Part shown: positions 7,803 to 14,449 of the stretch, piece after piece
Layout of the letters: each line of letters starts with the position of its first letter
How positions within the stretch are numbered: position 1 is the first letter of the stretch
NCBI GenBank assembly: GCA_046706145.1
Contig: JBJKPP010000191.1
Coordinates: forward strand, 1 to 18,376
Direction: 5' to 3'
Length of the DNA stretch: 18,376 nucleotides
Source: JBJKPP01 sp046706145
GTDB taxonomy: Bacteria; Bacteroidota; Ignavibacteria; Ignavibacteriales; Ignavibacteriaceae
The notes under the pieces: model-generated
Databases searched by the model: none
What the model was told of the DNA's origin: nothing
The model's input: the letters and a program-made list of their open reading frames with translations, nothing else
Position numbers and translations under genes: made by a program

Positions 7803-9131
7803 TTACAAACTTCCTGTTCCAGCGGCCAACTTTACCTTTTCAGCTTCTACTTTGCTGAGTTCAAGTCCGTGTCCTTGAGGTCCGGTTTCAGATTTTCTCA
7901 GCAAATAAGCAAAAGTTAAGCCTAAGAATCCTAGTATCGAGAATATCCACATTCCCAGATCATAACCTCCCGGATTCGCTGCACTGGCGCCTGCATAATC
8001 ATTTGCGGCTCCAATTAATAAGGGAAGAATCATCATACCAATTTGCTGTATTAATGACATCAATGCATACGCGGAACCCAGCCGTTTTTCTTCAACAATG
8101 TACGCAACGGCAGGCCACATTACAGCGGGAATTAAAGAAAATGCAACCCCCATCATAATTACTGGGACATACAATGAAACACTACTATATGCCATCAGCA
8201 AATAAACAGGGAGTAGCAATATAGAACCTATCGTCATAAGCAGTGCACGTCTGCCAATGAAATCCACAAGCAGTCCTATTAAAGGAGTGGCAAACATCGC
8301 AGCCAAAGGTAAGTTTGAGATCATCCAGCCGGCTGTTTCACGGGACAAGTGATGGCTCTGCATAAAAAATTTAACTGCGAATGTTCTAAAGGGAAAAATT
8401 GCGGAATAAAACGTAACACACAATAATGTGATATACCAAAAAGACTTGTTAAATTTAAGAATAGTCTTAATATTTAGTTTATCAGTTTTACCGCCACCCA
8501 AAATAAATTTCTTTTCACCACGTGTTTCAATTATGTAATAAGCTATAATTCCGGCAAGCGATAGAATACCTATCAAAGCAGCAACATATAAAGGGTTCGC
8601 GTATCCTTTGTTGTAAAGGCCGGGAAAAATTGTAGGTGAGTTATCGATAGCAACTGTTCCGCTGCGGGCAAAAAATAAGTTTACTCCCATAGCAAAGCTC
8701 AACTCTTTCCCCTTGAACCACTTTGCAATTGCAACTGTTATTGCAACTATCATTGGTTCGGATCCAATTCCCAGCAGAAACCTTCCGGCCAGCATAATAA
8801 ATAAGTTGGAAGAAAATGCAACCATAAAACCTGAGACAACGCATATTGATGCGAAAATAAATGCTGATTTTTTAGTACCCCATTTATCAACCAGTATTCC
8901 TCCGAAAATTAAAACTATAATTGCGGCGGCGCTGTAAGCAGAATATAATTGTCCGATATCAAGATCCGTAAAACGAAGAGCCGCTTTCAGTTGATCGGCA
9001 ACAAGTGAGATTGAATCGAAAACATAATAATTGCCGAACATTGCAATACTCAAAAACAAAAGAACCACCCACCTGTAAAATGAGGATGGTTCTGTTTTTC
9101 CAATTTCTACACTAGGATTAATTGTTGACAT
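7803..9131 (-). CDS. MFS transporter (possibly MFSD1-like)
   Basis: This 442-residue major facilitator has about 12 hydrophobic segments. The loop between segments 2 and 3 has motif A (GGILVDKWGTKK, residues 77-88), and the second half repeats it (GLLVDFIGRR). The pattern after segment 4, with GRFLLGIGSEPMIVAITV, and a long central loop containing DNSPTIFPGL resembles the MFSD1-like group, but I would not assign a substrate. The N-terminus is polar without a signal peptide and the C-terminal tail is charged. The gene is alone on its strand, convergent with the glycan operon and divergent from the aquaporin gene, so it has its own promoter somewhere in 9132-9592. Confidence 0.88.
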   Translation of the reverse strand: MSTINPSVEIGKTEPSSFYRWVVLLFLSIAMFGNYYVFDSISLVADQLKAALRFTDLDIGQLYSAYSAAAIIVLIFGGILVDKWGTKKSAFIFASICVVSGFMVAFSSNLFIMLAGRFLLGIGSEPMIVAITVAIAKWFKGKELSFAMGVNLFFARSGTVAIDNSPTIFPGLYNKGYANPLYVAALIGILSLAGIIAYYIIETRGEKKFILGGGKTDKLNIKTILKFNKSFWYITLLCVTFYSAIFPFRTFAVKFFMQSHHLSRETAGWMISNLPLAAMFATPLIGLLVDFIGRRALLMTIGSILLLPVYLLMAYSSVSLYVPVIMMGVAFSLIPAVMWPAVAYIVEEKRLGSAYALMSLIQQIGMMILPLLIGAANDYAGASAANPGGYDLGMWIFSILGFLGLTFAYLLRKSETGPQGHGLELSKVEAEKVKLAAGTGSL

Positions 9132-9413
9132 ACTTTTACTGTTGTTATTTTAATTAGATTTTCTACCCAATTAAAGGAAGCAATCTATAATTTATAAAAA
9201 AGATTAGCAACTATTTTCCTAAGCTTTGGAAGGTAAATCAAAGTCCATTTGTTCGTCACCGGTGTCGAGAGTTATTCCCAAAACTAGGCTGAAAACAATT
9301 AGCTATTTTTGCTGTTTAGTAGTAAAGCCTCCAAGATTTCTTAAAAACCAAGAGCTAATTTTTTTTCTAGATCGGAATTCTATTTTACTCAATTAAACAA
9401 CCGGATTAGGCAG

Positions 9414-9478
9414 ACCTTGAATTTCATAAAATTATATCACCCACAATTATCTTAATGTGCTCTTTTTAAATTCAAGGT
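9414..9478. repeat. 11-bp inverted repeat, 43-base centre
   Basis: ACCTTGAATTT (9414-9424) and AAATTCAAGGT (9468-9478) are exact inverted copies. The left arm overlaps the shared 11-mer GGCAGACCTTG, which is also part of the convergent-gene hairpin at 12529-12583, and CCTCCAAG occurs at 9328-9335. This may be a decayed copy of the same palindromic unit. Confidence 0.4.
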
Positions 9479-9577
9479 ATGGGAAATACATTTTTGACTT
9501 TAGTAAGAATGTCCAGGTTTTCTTAGTTATGCCGCAACAATGCGGGAAACCATGTAGATTTGTATATTTCAATCTAA

Positions 9578-9589
9578 GAGTGATCACTC
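9578..9589. promoter_or_regulatory. Perfect 12-bp palindrome GAGTGATCACTC before aquaporin
   Basis: A 12-base perfect palindrome ends 3 bases before the TTG (9593) and 18 before the ATG (9608) of the aquaporin gene. This is a place where a bound dimeric repressor would block transcription or translation. Its regulator is unknown. Confidence 0.4.
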
Positions 9590-9607
9590 ATTTTGAATAA
9601 AACAATT

Positions 9608-10417
9608 ATGAATAAGAATGATGATGGAAATAATGTGCAAAAAGAAGTTGTAAAAATACCGTGGACATTATTTGCATCGGAGTTTTTGGGAACTGCTATT
9701 CTGGTGGGAATAGGCGTTTCCTTTGTCATTCTCGACTTCGGCAATAATAGCCCCATCGTAAGAATGATTCATGATACGGGCCTAAGGAGGGCGATCACCG
9801 GATTTCTGTTCGGCTTAACGGGGGCGTTAATAGCTGTGTCCTGGATTGGCAAGGAGAGCGGTGCCCATATAAATCCGGTTGTTACATTAGCTTTTTGGAT
9901 GCGTGGAAAAATGGGTGCCAAACATGCCGCAGGCTATATTTTTTTCCAGTTGGTCGGTGGTATCGCCGGAGCGCTCCCGCTGCTTATATGGGGACAAATG
10001 GGAAGTTCAATTAATTACGGCGGCACTTTTCCTGGACAAAATTATTCAGTTTGGATTGCCTTACTGGGAGAAACTTCCGCTACTTTCGCTCTTATTTTTC
10101 TCCTTTTCGTCTTTATAGGCCACAAGAAGTTGCGGCGATTTACTCCTCTTTTATTTCCGGTGCTTTATTTAATTATGGTGTTCTTAGAAGCACCTATATC
10201 GGGCACTAGTACTAACCCTGCCCGTACACTCGGACCGGAAATGATATCAAATTACTGGTCAGCCTGGTGGATTTATTGGATAGGTCCGGCTGCCGGTACT
10301 TTATTAGGAGTAGCCGTACATAGGATTAGATGGTTTAGGCGATTTAAAATCGAGGTTGCTAAGCTTTATCATTTTGAACATGATAGGCACGGTGTTTTTA
10401 AAGGCTCCACAAAATAA
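9608..10417 (+). CDS. MIP-family channel (aquaporin/glycerol facilitator-like)
   Basis: This is a membrane channel for water or small neutral solutes, with six transmembrane segments and the two half-helix motifs. Numbered from the TTG at 9593 (274 residues), the first is SGAHINPVVTLAF (NPV at 94-96, instead of NPA) and the second is STNPARTLGPEM (NPA 208-210 with the filter Arg R211). By eye, the position of the AqpZ selectivity-filter histidine is V196, which argues against a strict AqpZ-type water pore; the substrate remains open. I chose ATG 9608 over TTG 9593 because neither has an SD and the extra five residues carry no conserved content. A basic cytoplasmic C-terminal tail follows residue 245. 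The gene is monocistronic or loosely linked to the Crp-type regulator downstream. Confidence 0.87.
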   Translation: MNKNDDGNNVQKEVVKIPWTLFASEFLGTAILVGIGVSFVILDFGNNSPIVRMIHDTGLRRAITGFLFGLTGALIAVSWIGKESGAHINPVVTLAFWMRGKMGAKHAAGYIFFQLVGGIAGALPLLIWGQMGSSINYGGTFPGQNYSVWIALLGETSATFALIFLLFVFIGHKKLRRFTPLLFPVLYLIMVFLEAPISGTSTNPARTLGPEMISNYWSAWWIYWIGPAAGTLLGVAVHRIRWFRRFKIEVAKLYHFEHDRHGVFKGSTK

Positions 10418-10429
10418 CGCTGTTGACTG

Positions 10430-10480
10430 ATAAATCATATTTGTAAGCTGGATTACAATTGACTTAAATATGCGATTTAT
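10430..10480. promoter_or_regulatory. Nested inverted repeats with TTGTAA-N6-TTACAA, upstream of Crp-type regulator
   Basis: The outer arms ATAAATCATATTT (10430-10442) and AAATATGCGATTTAT (10466-10480) pair over 13 bases with a two-base bulge. Inside lies TTGTAA-GCTGGA-TTACAA (10441-10458), a perfect 6+6 dyad with a 6-base centre. This spacing is classic for Crp/Fnr-family dimers (compare TGTGA-N6-TCACA and GTA-N8-TAC). It sits about 60 bases before the Crp-type gene, so autoregulation is the natural inference. The outer hairpin could also end aquaporin transcription. Confidence 0.5.
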
Positions 10481-10519
10481 TTAGTTTCCCTAGACGCTTT
10501 AGTTTAGGATGTCTATTTG

Positions 10520-11128
10520 ATGTTCCCTTCTAAAGAAAACATACCTTCACTTGTTAAATCTCTCAAGGAAAAAGCTGGCCTTACCGGAGACGAAATTGAG
10601 TTCTATTTGAGTCTTCTAAGAATTAAAAAAATACGGAAAAAGGAGCATATTCTATCGTCCGGAGATGTGAGCACATCCGTTGCTTATGTAAACAAAGGTT
10701 GCCTGAGGCGTTACATAATTGATAATCATTCTAAGGAAATAATAATAAATTTTTCGTTGGAAGATTACTGGACCGGTGATTTGGAAAGTCTCTTACTGCA
10801 GAAACCCACAATTTATTTCATTCAAGCTCTGGAAGATTGCGAGCTTCTTCTTCTTTCTAGAGAAAACTTGCTTAAGGCTGAGGCCGAGCTCCCGAAGTTT
10901 AAAGAATTCCACGAAAATCTGGTACATCGTAATCACTATGTATCTCTCAGAAGGTTGTCTATTGCAACATCTGCCACACCTGAAGAAAAGTATATCCTTG
11001 CAATGAAAGAGCAGCCGCAGCTCTTTCAGCGCGTCCCGCTACATTATATAGCTTCTTATTTAGGCATTGAACCGGAGTCGCTAAGCCGTTTAAGAAAGCG
11101 AATTTTTATTAAACCCCCAAATACTTAA
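10520..11128 (+). CDS. Crp/Fnr-family transcriptional regulator
   Basis: This protein of about 202 residues has an N-terminal cyclic-nucleotide-binding-like beta-barrel (roughly residues 15-115, including SSGDVSTSVAYVNKGCLRRY) and a C-terminal winged helix-turn-helix (VPLHYIASYLGIEPESLSRLRKR, about 170-192). The barrel lacks the Arg-containing phosphate-binding cassette of true cAMP receptors, so its ligand is unknown. Such proteins are common in Bacteroidota-like genomes. ATG 10520 is preceded directly by TTG 10517, and AGGA (10506-10509) is 7 bases from the TTG and 10 from the ATG, so either may be used. A Crp-style palindrome lies upstream. It is a plausible regulator of the two small redox-type genes that follow. 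Confidence 0.87.
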   Translation: MFPSKENIPSLVKSLKEKAGLTGDEIEFYLSLLRIKKIRKKEHILSSGDVSTSVAYVNKGCLRRYIIDNHSKEIIINFSLEDYWTGDLESLLLQKPTIYFIQALEDCELLLLSRENLLKAEAELPKFKEFHENLVHRNHYVSLRRLSIATSATPEEKYILAMKEQPQLFQRVPLHYIASYLGIEPESLSRLRKRIFIKPPNT

Positions 11129-11181
11129 CCAAAGTCAATGAAATAGACACCTCCCTCAGATTATGTTTGGATTGTAACAAC

Positions 11182-11197
11182 GATATCAAAAGATATC
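11182..11197. repeat. GATATC-AAAA-GATATC dyad in the promoter region
   Basis: Two GATATC palindromes flank AAAA, about 30 bases upstream of the next gene's ATG. TTGTAA lies on both sides as a direct repeat (11173-11178 and 11198-11203). TTGTAA is also the half-site of the dyad upstream of the Crp-type gene, so this may be an operator. Confidence 0.35.
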
Positions 11198-11218
11198 TTG
11201 TAATAAACAAAATTTAAC

Positions 11219-11223
11219 GGAGG
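11219..11223 (+). promoter_or_regulatory. Strong SD GGAGG
   Basis: GGAGG five bases before ATG 11229 is the best ribosome binding site in this part of the window and fixes the start of the small barrel protein. Confidence 0.7.
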
Positions 11224-11228
11224 TCGAT

Positions 11229-11513
11229 ATGGCACACTTACTAATCAAGCACAAAGTGAAAGATTATTCTACCTGGAAAAATGTTTTCGATGGTTTTAGA
11301 GATACCAGGAGATCCGGAGGTGAAAAAAGTTACCGGATCCTTCATCCGGAAAATGAACCGAACAACTTATTGGCGATTTTTGAATGGGATAATCTTGATA
11401 ATGCAAGAAAGTTTACTAATAGTCCGGAGTTGAAAGAAGCAATGGGTAAAGCCGGCGTGGTTGAACAGCCGGAAATTTATTTTCTGCAGGAGTATGCCGG
11501 CGATAAAATATAA
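11229..11513 (+). CDS. Small dimeric alpha-beta-barrel (ABM/cyclase-like) protein
   Basis: This 94-residue cytoplasmic protein has the layout of one ferredoxin-like alpha-beta-barrel unit: strand HLLIKHKVKDY, helix with TWKNVFDGFRD, strand with YRILHPENEPNNLLAIFEWD, helix LDNARKFTNSPELKEAMGKAG, and final strand with EIYFLQEY. The LLAIFEWDNLDNARKF pattern is typical of antibiotic-biosynthesis-monooxygenase-like and related dimeric barrels, most of which are uncharacterised. There is no cofactor motif, as usual for this fold. The gene has a strong SD, follows the Crp-type regulator and precedes the NmrA-like gene by 61 bases, so the three may form one transcript. An actual monooxygenase activity is not shown by the sequence. 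Confidence 0.75.
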   Translation: MAHLLIKHKVKDYSTWKNVFDGFRDTRRSGGEKSYRILHPENEPNNLLAIFEWDNLDNARKFTNSPELKEAMGKAGVVEQPEIYFLQEYAGDKI

Positions 11514-11574
11514 TCAGTTGTGTGGTTATTGAACTTTTGTAAAATAATTTATCACATTTAATGGAGCATATATC

Positions 11575-12459
11575 ATGTCAAGTAAATCTAAAGTGCTGGT
11601 TACCGGAGCTACCGGCAGCACAGGCTCACTGCTGATTCCTAAACTTTTGGAGGCCGGAATAAATGTTCGCTTATTTGTAAGGGATGAATCGAAAGCCAGA
11701 CAGTTTAAAGAGCTTGGAGCGGAAATTGCAGCAGGAGACTTGGATGAGCCCGAAACTATTCCCGCTGCATTAGAGGGAATTGATAAGGTTTATTTTTTAA
11801 CATGGAACGGTCCCTCCCAATTAAAGCAAGTTGAAAATTTTATTAAAGTAGTTAAGGAAACTGGGAAGAATCCTCATATAATCAGGCATTCTATGTGGGG
11901 GCCTGAGAACAGCCGAATTATAAAACAAGGCCTTCAGGCGGAAGAATTAATTAAATCTTCCGGTTTGCTCTGGACAATGCTGAAACCAACCTTTTTCATG
12001 CAGAATACTATGATGGCTGTCCAGACAATTTCGACCGGTGATACAATTTATTGGGATATGAATGATGGCAAGCTGGCGATGATTGATCTTCGAGATGTTG
12101 CGGATGCTGCATTTGCAGTTATTACAGGAGAAGGTCATGAAGGTAAGAGTTATATTCTAACGGGTCCCTCCGGCATTACATTTCATGATGTCGCTCGTGC
12201 TTTCTCCAAAGTATTGGAAAGGGAAATAAAATATGTCAGTGTTCCCGGTGAAGCTTCTAAACAGGCAATGATGGGAATGGGTCTTCCCGAATGGATTGCA
12301 AATGGCTACGTTGAACTCTCTGAGGGATTCAGTAAGAATTTCGCAGAGCAGGCTACAAGGAATGTTGAAGTACTCACTGGTCACCCCGCACATTCAATCG
12401 AGGATTTTGTGAGTGACCATATTCAGGTATTTGCTGGCCCGCAGGTAGTCAATAATTAG
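11575..12459 (+). CDS. NmrA/QorB-like NAD(P)-binding protein (atypical SDR)
   Basis: This 294-residue protein has a Rossmann fold of the NmrA-like atypical short-chain dehydrogenase group. The nucleotide-binding strand-turn VLVTGATGSTGSLL (7-20) carries G11, G14 and G17. FVRDESKARQF follows, with R at the position that reads the NADP 2'-phosphate in relatives, then AGDLDEPETI and the core VYFLTW. The Tyr-x-x-x-Lys pair of classical SDRs is not present in standard form, as is usual in this group; the region is IRHSMWGPENSRI. Relatives act as NADPH:quinone reductases (QorB) or redox sensors (NmrA/HSCARG). GGAG (11562-11565) precedes the ATG by 9 bases. The gene is convergent with the FAD oxidoreductase gene over two hairpins. 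Confidence 0.85.
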   Translation: MSSKSKVLVTGATGSTGSLLIPKLLEAGINVRLFVRDESKARQFKELGAEIAAGDLDEPETIPAALEGIDKVYFLTWNGPSQLKQVENFIKVVKETGKNPHIIRHSMWGPENSRIIKQGLQAEELIKSSGLLWTMLKPTFFMQNTMMAVQTISTGDTIYWDMNDGKLAMIDLRDVADAAFAVITGEGHEGKSYILTGPSGITFHDVARAFSKVLEREIKYVSVPGEASKQAMMGMGLPEWIANGYVELSEGFSKNFAEQATRNVEVLTGHPAHSIEDFVSDHIQVFAGPQVVNN

Positions 12460-12472
12460 TTTTATTTATTGT

Positions 12473-12506
12473 GATTGAGATTGCCTGTTTTCTGGGAATC
12501 TCAATC
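12473..12506 (+). terminator. 10-bp hairpin after the NmrA-like gene
   Basis: GATTGAGATT (12473-12482) and AATCTCAATC (12497-12506) pair perfectly around a 14-base loop. It lies 14 bases after the stop codon and is followed by an AT-rich tract. The lack of a strong T-run and of GC makes it a modest terminator on its own. Confidence 0.5.
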
Positions 12507-12528
12507 TATACTTTTGATTGTAGCTATA

Positions 12529-12583
12529 AAATCTCCAAGGTTTTTTGGCAAAGCCAGCACTATGCGGCAGACCTTGGAGGTTT
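12529..12583. terminator. 13-bp hairpin between convergent genes (bidirectional terminator)
   Basis: The left arm 12529-12541 (core CTCCAAGGT) pairs with the right arm 12571-12583 (core ACCTTGGAG) over 13 bases with one G-U wobble. The loop is 29 bases and contains a smaller TGGC-AAA-GCCA hairpin. On both strands the arm is followed by an AT/T-rich tract, which suits termination of both the NmrA-like gene and the FAD oxidoreductase gene. Part of the right arm matches an 11-mer at 9409-9419, so it may belong to a dispersed palindromic family. Confidence 0.6.
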
Positions 12584-12600
12584 ATTTTCCACGATACTAA

Positions 12601-13992
12601 TCAAACAGTCGGCTTGATATTTTGATTCAAATGGAAAAGATTATTTGGATCATACTTGTTCTTCAGTTCAACCAGTTTTTTATATTTATCTGTATCAAAT
12701 GCTGCCTTAACCTTTTCCTCAGTGGCATCAGCAATAAAGTTAAAATACTGACTCCCTGAACCGAAAGGTTTGACTGAATCGGAAAATGAACGTACCCATT
12801 TGATATGCTTATCCGGGTCTTCCTCTGCCGTCCAGGCGCCTATTATATTGAAAACGAAACGCGTATTCCGGTGAGAGAATGCAGTGTCCTTTGGATTTGC
12901 TTTTTTTACTGCACCTTCCCAATGATGAATATGTACCGCAGTGAAAGGAGAGAGAGACTTCAACGAAGAAGTTTGATCAACTATTACATCTATTAGTTTG
13001 TCACTTAGCTCTTGCAGATGCTCCGTTCTCCAGTAAGAATGAATACCCTTAGGTGCGGAGCCGTCGAACATACCTTGAAGAGCCGTATATGGAATCGGGC
13101 CCGCCAGATCTATAGCTGGGGGAGCAAACTTGCGGAGCGGCTCAATTACTTTTTCTCCATCCTCTTTTGACCCCATATAACATAGAGCGACCACGATCAT
13201 TTGTGAACCAACCATTTCTTTGGGAACAAATGGTTCAGGAGGGGCAGTGAGAAACGCTGTAGTTGTTGATAGTTCATCCGGTGTTGTTGGTGCCCATTTA
13301 CGATAGAATTGAAGAAGTTCTTTTGCTTTTGCAATGGGATGAAAAATAGCGCCGCCATATACCTCTGGACCTACCTTACTAAGTTTATACTTAAAGGAAG
13401 TTACAATTCCAAAATTCCCGCCGCCGCCACGAATTCCCCAGAATAGATCTTGATTTTCGGTTGGACTAGCTGTAACATGTTTACCATTTGCAAGCACAAC
13501 ATCAGCTGAAAGAAGATTATCAATTGTAAGACCAAGTTTGCGTACAAGCCAGCCAAACCCTCCTCCTAAAGTAAATCCTGCGATTCCGGTTGAAGAAACA
13601 AGCCCGCCGGTGGTTGCAAGTCCATTTGCCTGCGTGGCTTTATCAAATTCTCCCCATGTTAAACCCGGCCCGGCGGCTATTGTTTTTGTTTTAAGATCAA
13701 CTTCAGCTTTTTTCATTTTTGAAAGATCAATCACGATTCCGTCGTCACAGGTGCCGAAACCAACGACATTATGGCCCCCGCCGCGTACTGCAGCGGTTAG
13801 ATTATTTGTACGGGCAAAATTGACCGCACTTTCTACATCTTTTTCATCCTTGCATTGGGCTATGCAAGCCGGATGCTTGTCGATCATCCCGTTCCACACT
13901 TTGCGTGCAGACTCATAATCTTTATCCGAAGGTGTAATTACTTGACCATTAAAACTTCCCCTGAACTTTTCGAGTACAGTGCCATCTATCAT
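12601..13992 (-). CDS. FAD-linked oxidoreductase, berberine-bridge-enzyme (BBE) type
   Basis: This 463-residue flavoprotein of the VAO/PCMH family has an FAD-binding N-terminal domain and a C-terminal BBE tail. RGGGHNVVGFG (70-80) contains H74, the residue that forms the 8-alpha-histidyl FAD link. LVSSTGIAGFTLGGGFGW (131-148) is the second FAD segment, and the position of the 6-S-cysteinyl link in bicovalent members is V132, so a single covalent bond is predicted. IRGGGGNFGIVTSF (about 196) and the terminal YDPNNLFHLNQNIKP complete the family signature. There is no twin-arginine or Sec signal, so it should be cytoplasmic. AAAGGAG (13999-14005 on the opposite strand) is 6 bases before the ATG. 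Substrate is unknown; relatives oxidise sugars, alcohols or secondary metabolites. Its codon usage looks richer in GC than that of the glycan operon. Confidence 0.9.
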   Translation of the reverse strand: MIDGTVLEKFRGSFNGQVITPSDKDYESARKVWNGMIDKHPACIAQCKDEKDVESAVNFARTNNLTAAVRGGGHNVVGFGTCDDGIVIDLSKMKKAEVDLKTKTIAAGPGLTWGEFDKATQANGLATTGGLVSSTGIAGFTLGGGFGWLVRKLGLTIDNLLSADVVLANGKHVTASPTENQDLFWGIRGGGGNFGIVTSFKYKLSKVGPEVYGGAIFHPIAKAKELLQFYRKWAPTTPDELSTTTAFLTAPPEPFVPKEMVGSQMIVVALCYMGSKEDGEKVIEPLRKFAPPAIDLAGPIPYTALQGMFDGSAPKGIHSYWRTEHLQELSDKLIDVIVDQTSSLKSLSPFTAVHIHHWEGAVKKANPKDTAFSHRNTRFVFNIIGAWTAEEDPDKHIKWVRSFSDSVKPFGSGSQYFNFIADATEEKVKAAFDTDKYKKLVELKNKYDPNNLFHLNQNIKPTV

Positions 13993-14235
13993 CAGATACT
14001 CCTTTGTTATTTAATTACTGGTAAATACCTCAAAAAACTACGTTTGTAATTTTAAGCGCGTTATTATGTTAATCTATAAAGGTCAACTTAAAGTTCGTAA
14101 TTAACCATATTTGAAACTAATCTGAACATTATACTGGAAAAAATTTGGGGAACTTGAACATGAAAGAATATCGTTAATTATTTTCTAAATAACAATATCG
14201 ATATATGAATTTTGTTAGGGTTTATTATATACGAA

Positions 14236-14264
14236 TTGACTTTTGAAAGGCAACGCTCTATTTT
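14236..14264 (+). promoter_or_regulatory. Candidate sigma-70 promoter for the kinase operon
   Basis: TTGACT (14236-14241), a 17-base spacer and TATTTT (14259-14264) give a good -35/-10 pair. It would start a leader of about 180 bases before the kinase ATG, containing the crossing inverted repeats. It is called by eye and not tested against a model for this lineage. Confidence 0.4.
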
Positions 14265-14291
14265 AAGATACAAAGACATAGACTTGATGCA

Positions 14292-14349
14292 AATGCAAAC
14301 ATTGTAACCTTTCCTGAATGTTTGAATAGACTTTGCATTATAGGTTACA
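14292..14349 (+). promoter_or_regulatory. Leader with crossing inverted repeats (alternative hairpins or pseudoknot)
   Basis: There are three perfect 8-bp pairings. CAAACATT (14296-14303) pairs with AATGTTTG (14317-14324). AATGCAAA (14292-14299) pairs with TTTGCATT (14332-14339). TGTAACCT (14303-14310) pairs with AGGTTACA (14342-14349). The first two exclude each other and the last two cross in A-B-A'-B' order. This could be a switching leader RNA or a set of operator half-sites. Confidence 0.4.
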
Positions 14350-14449
14350 TTCTATAATTGTGCTTCCTTATATACTACTAATTCGACAATCAGTAAAAAT
14401 ATTTCTAACATCGAGTTATTAATTTTGCAAAATTATTTTGGCAGTAGCT

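Larger units (their letters stand above)
9132..9592. other. Divergent intergenic region, MFS / aquaporin
   Basis: No gene is visible. The region must hold the promoters of both flanking genes, although no clear -35/-10 pair stands out. It contains a perfect 11-bp inverted repeat (9414-9424 with 9468-9478) and a 12-bp palindrome right before the aquaporin start (9578-9589). It also contains an 11-mer, GGCAGACCTTG (9409-9419), that recurs in the hairpin at 12566-12576. Confidence 0.5.
13993..14449. other. Divergent intergenic region, FAD oxidoreductase / histidine kinase
   Basis: No gene is visible. The region holds the FAD-gene SD (13999-14005), a 10-bp palindrome ATATCGATAT (14195-14204), a candidate sigma-70 promoter for the kinase operon (14236-14264) and a long leader with crossing inverted repeats (14292-14349). 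Confidence 0.5.

Noticed and set aside
13538..13918. 126-residue plus-strand frame inside the FAD oxidoreductase gene
   Set aside because: It is a shadow of the Gly/Ala-rich FAD-binding segment. Its Pro- and Ser-rich product has no protein-like pattern.
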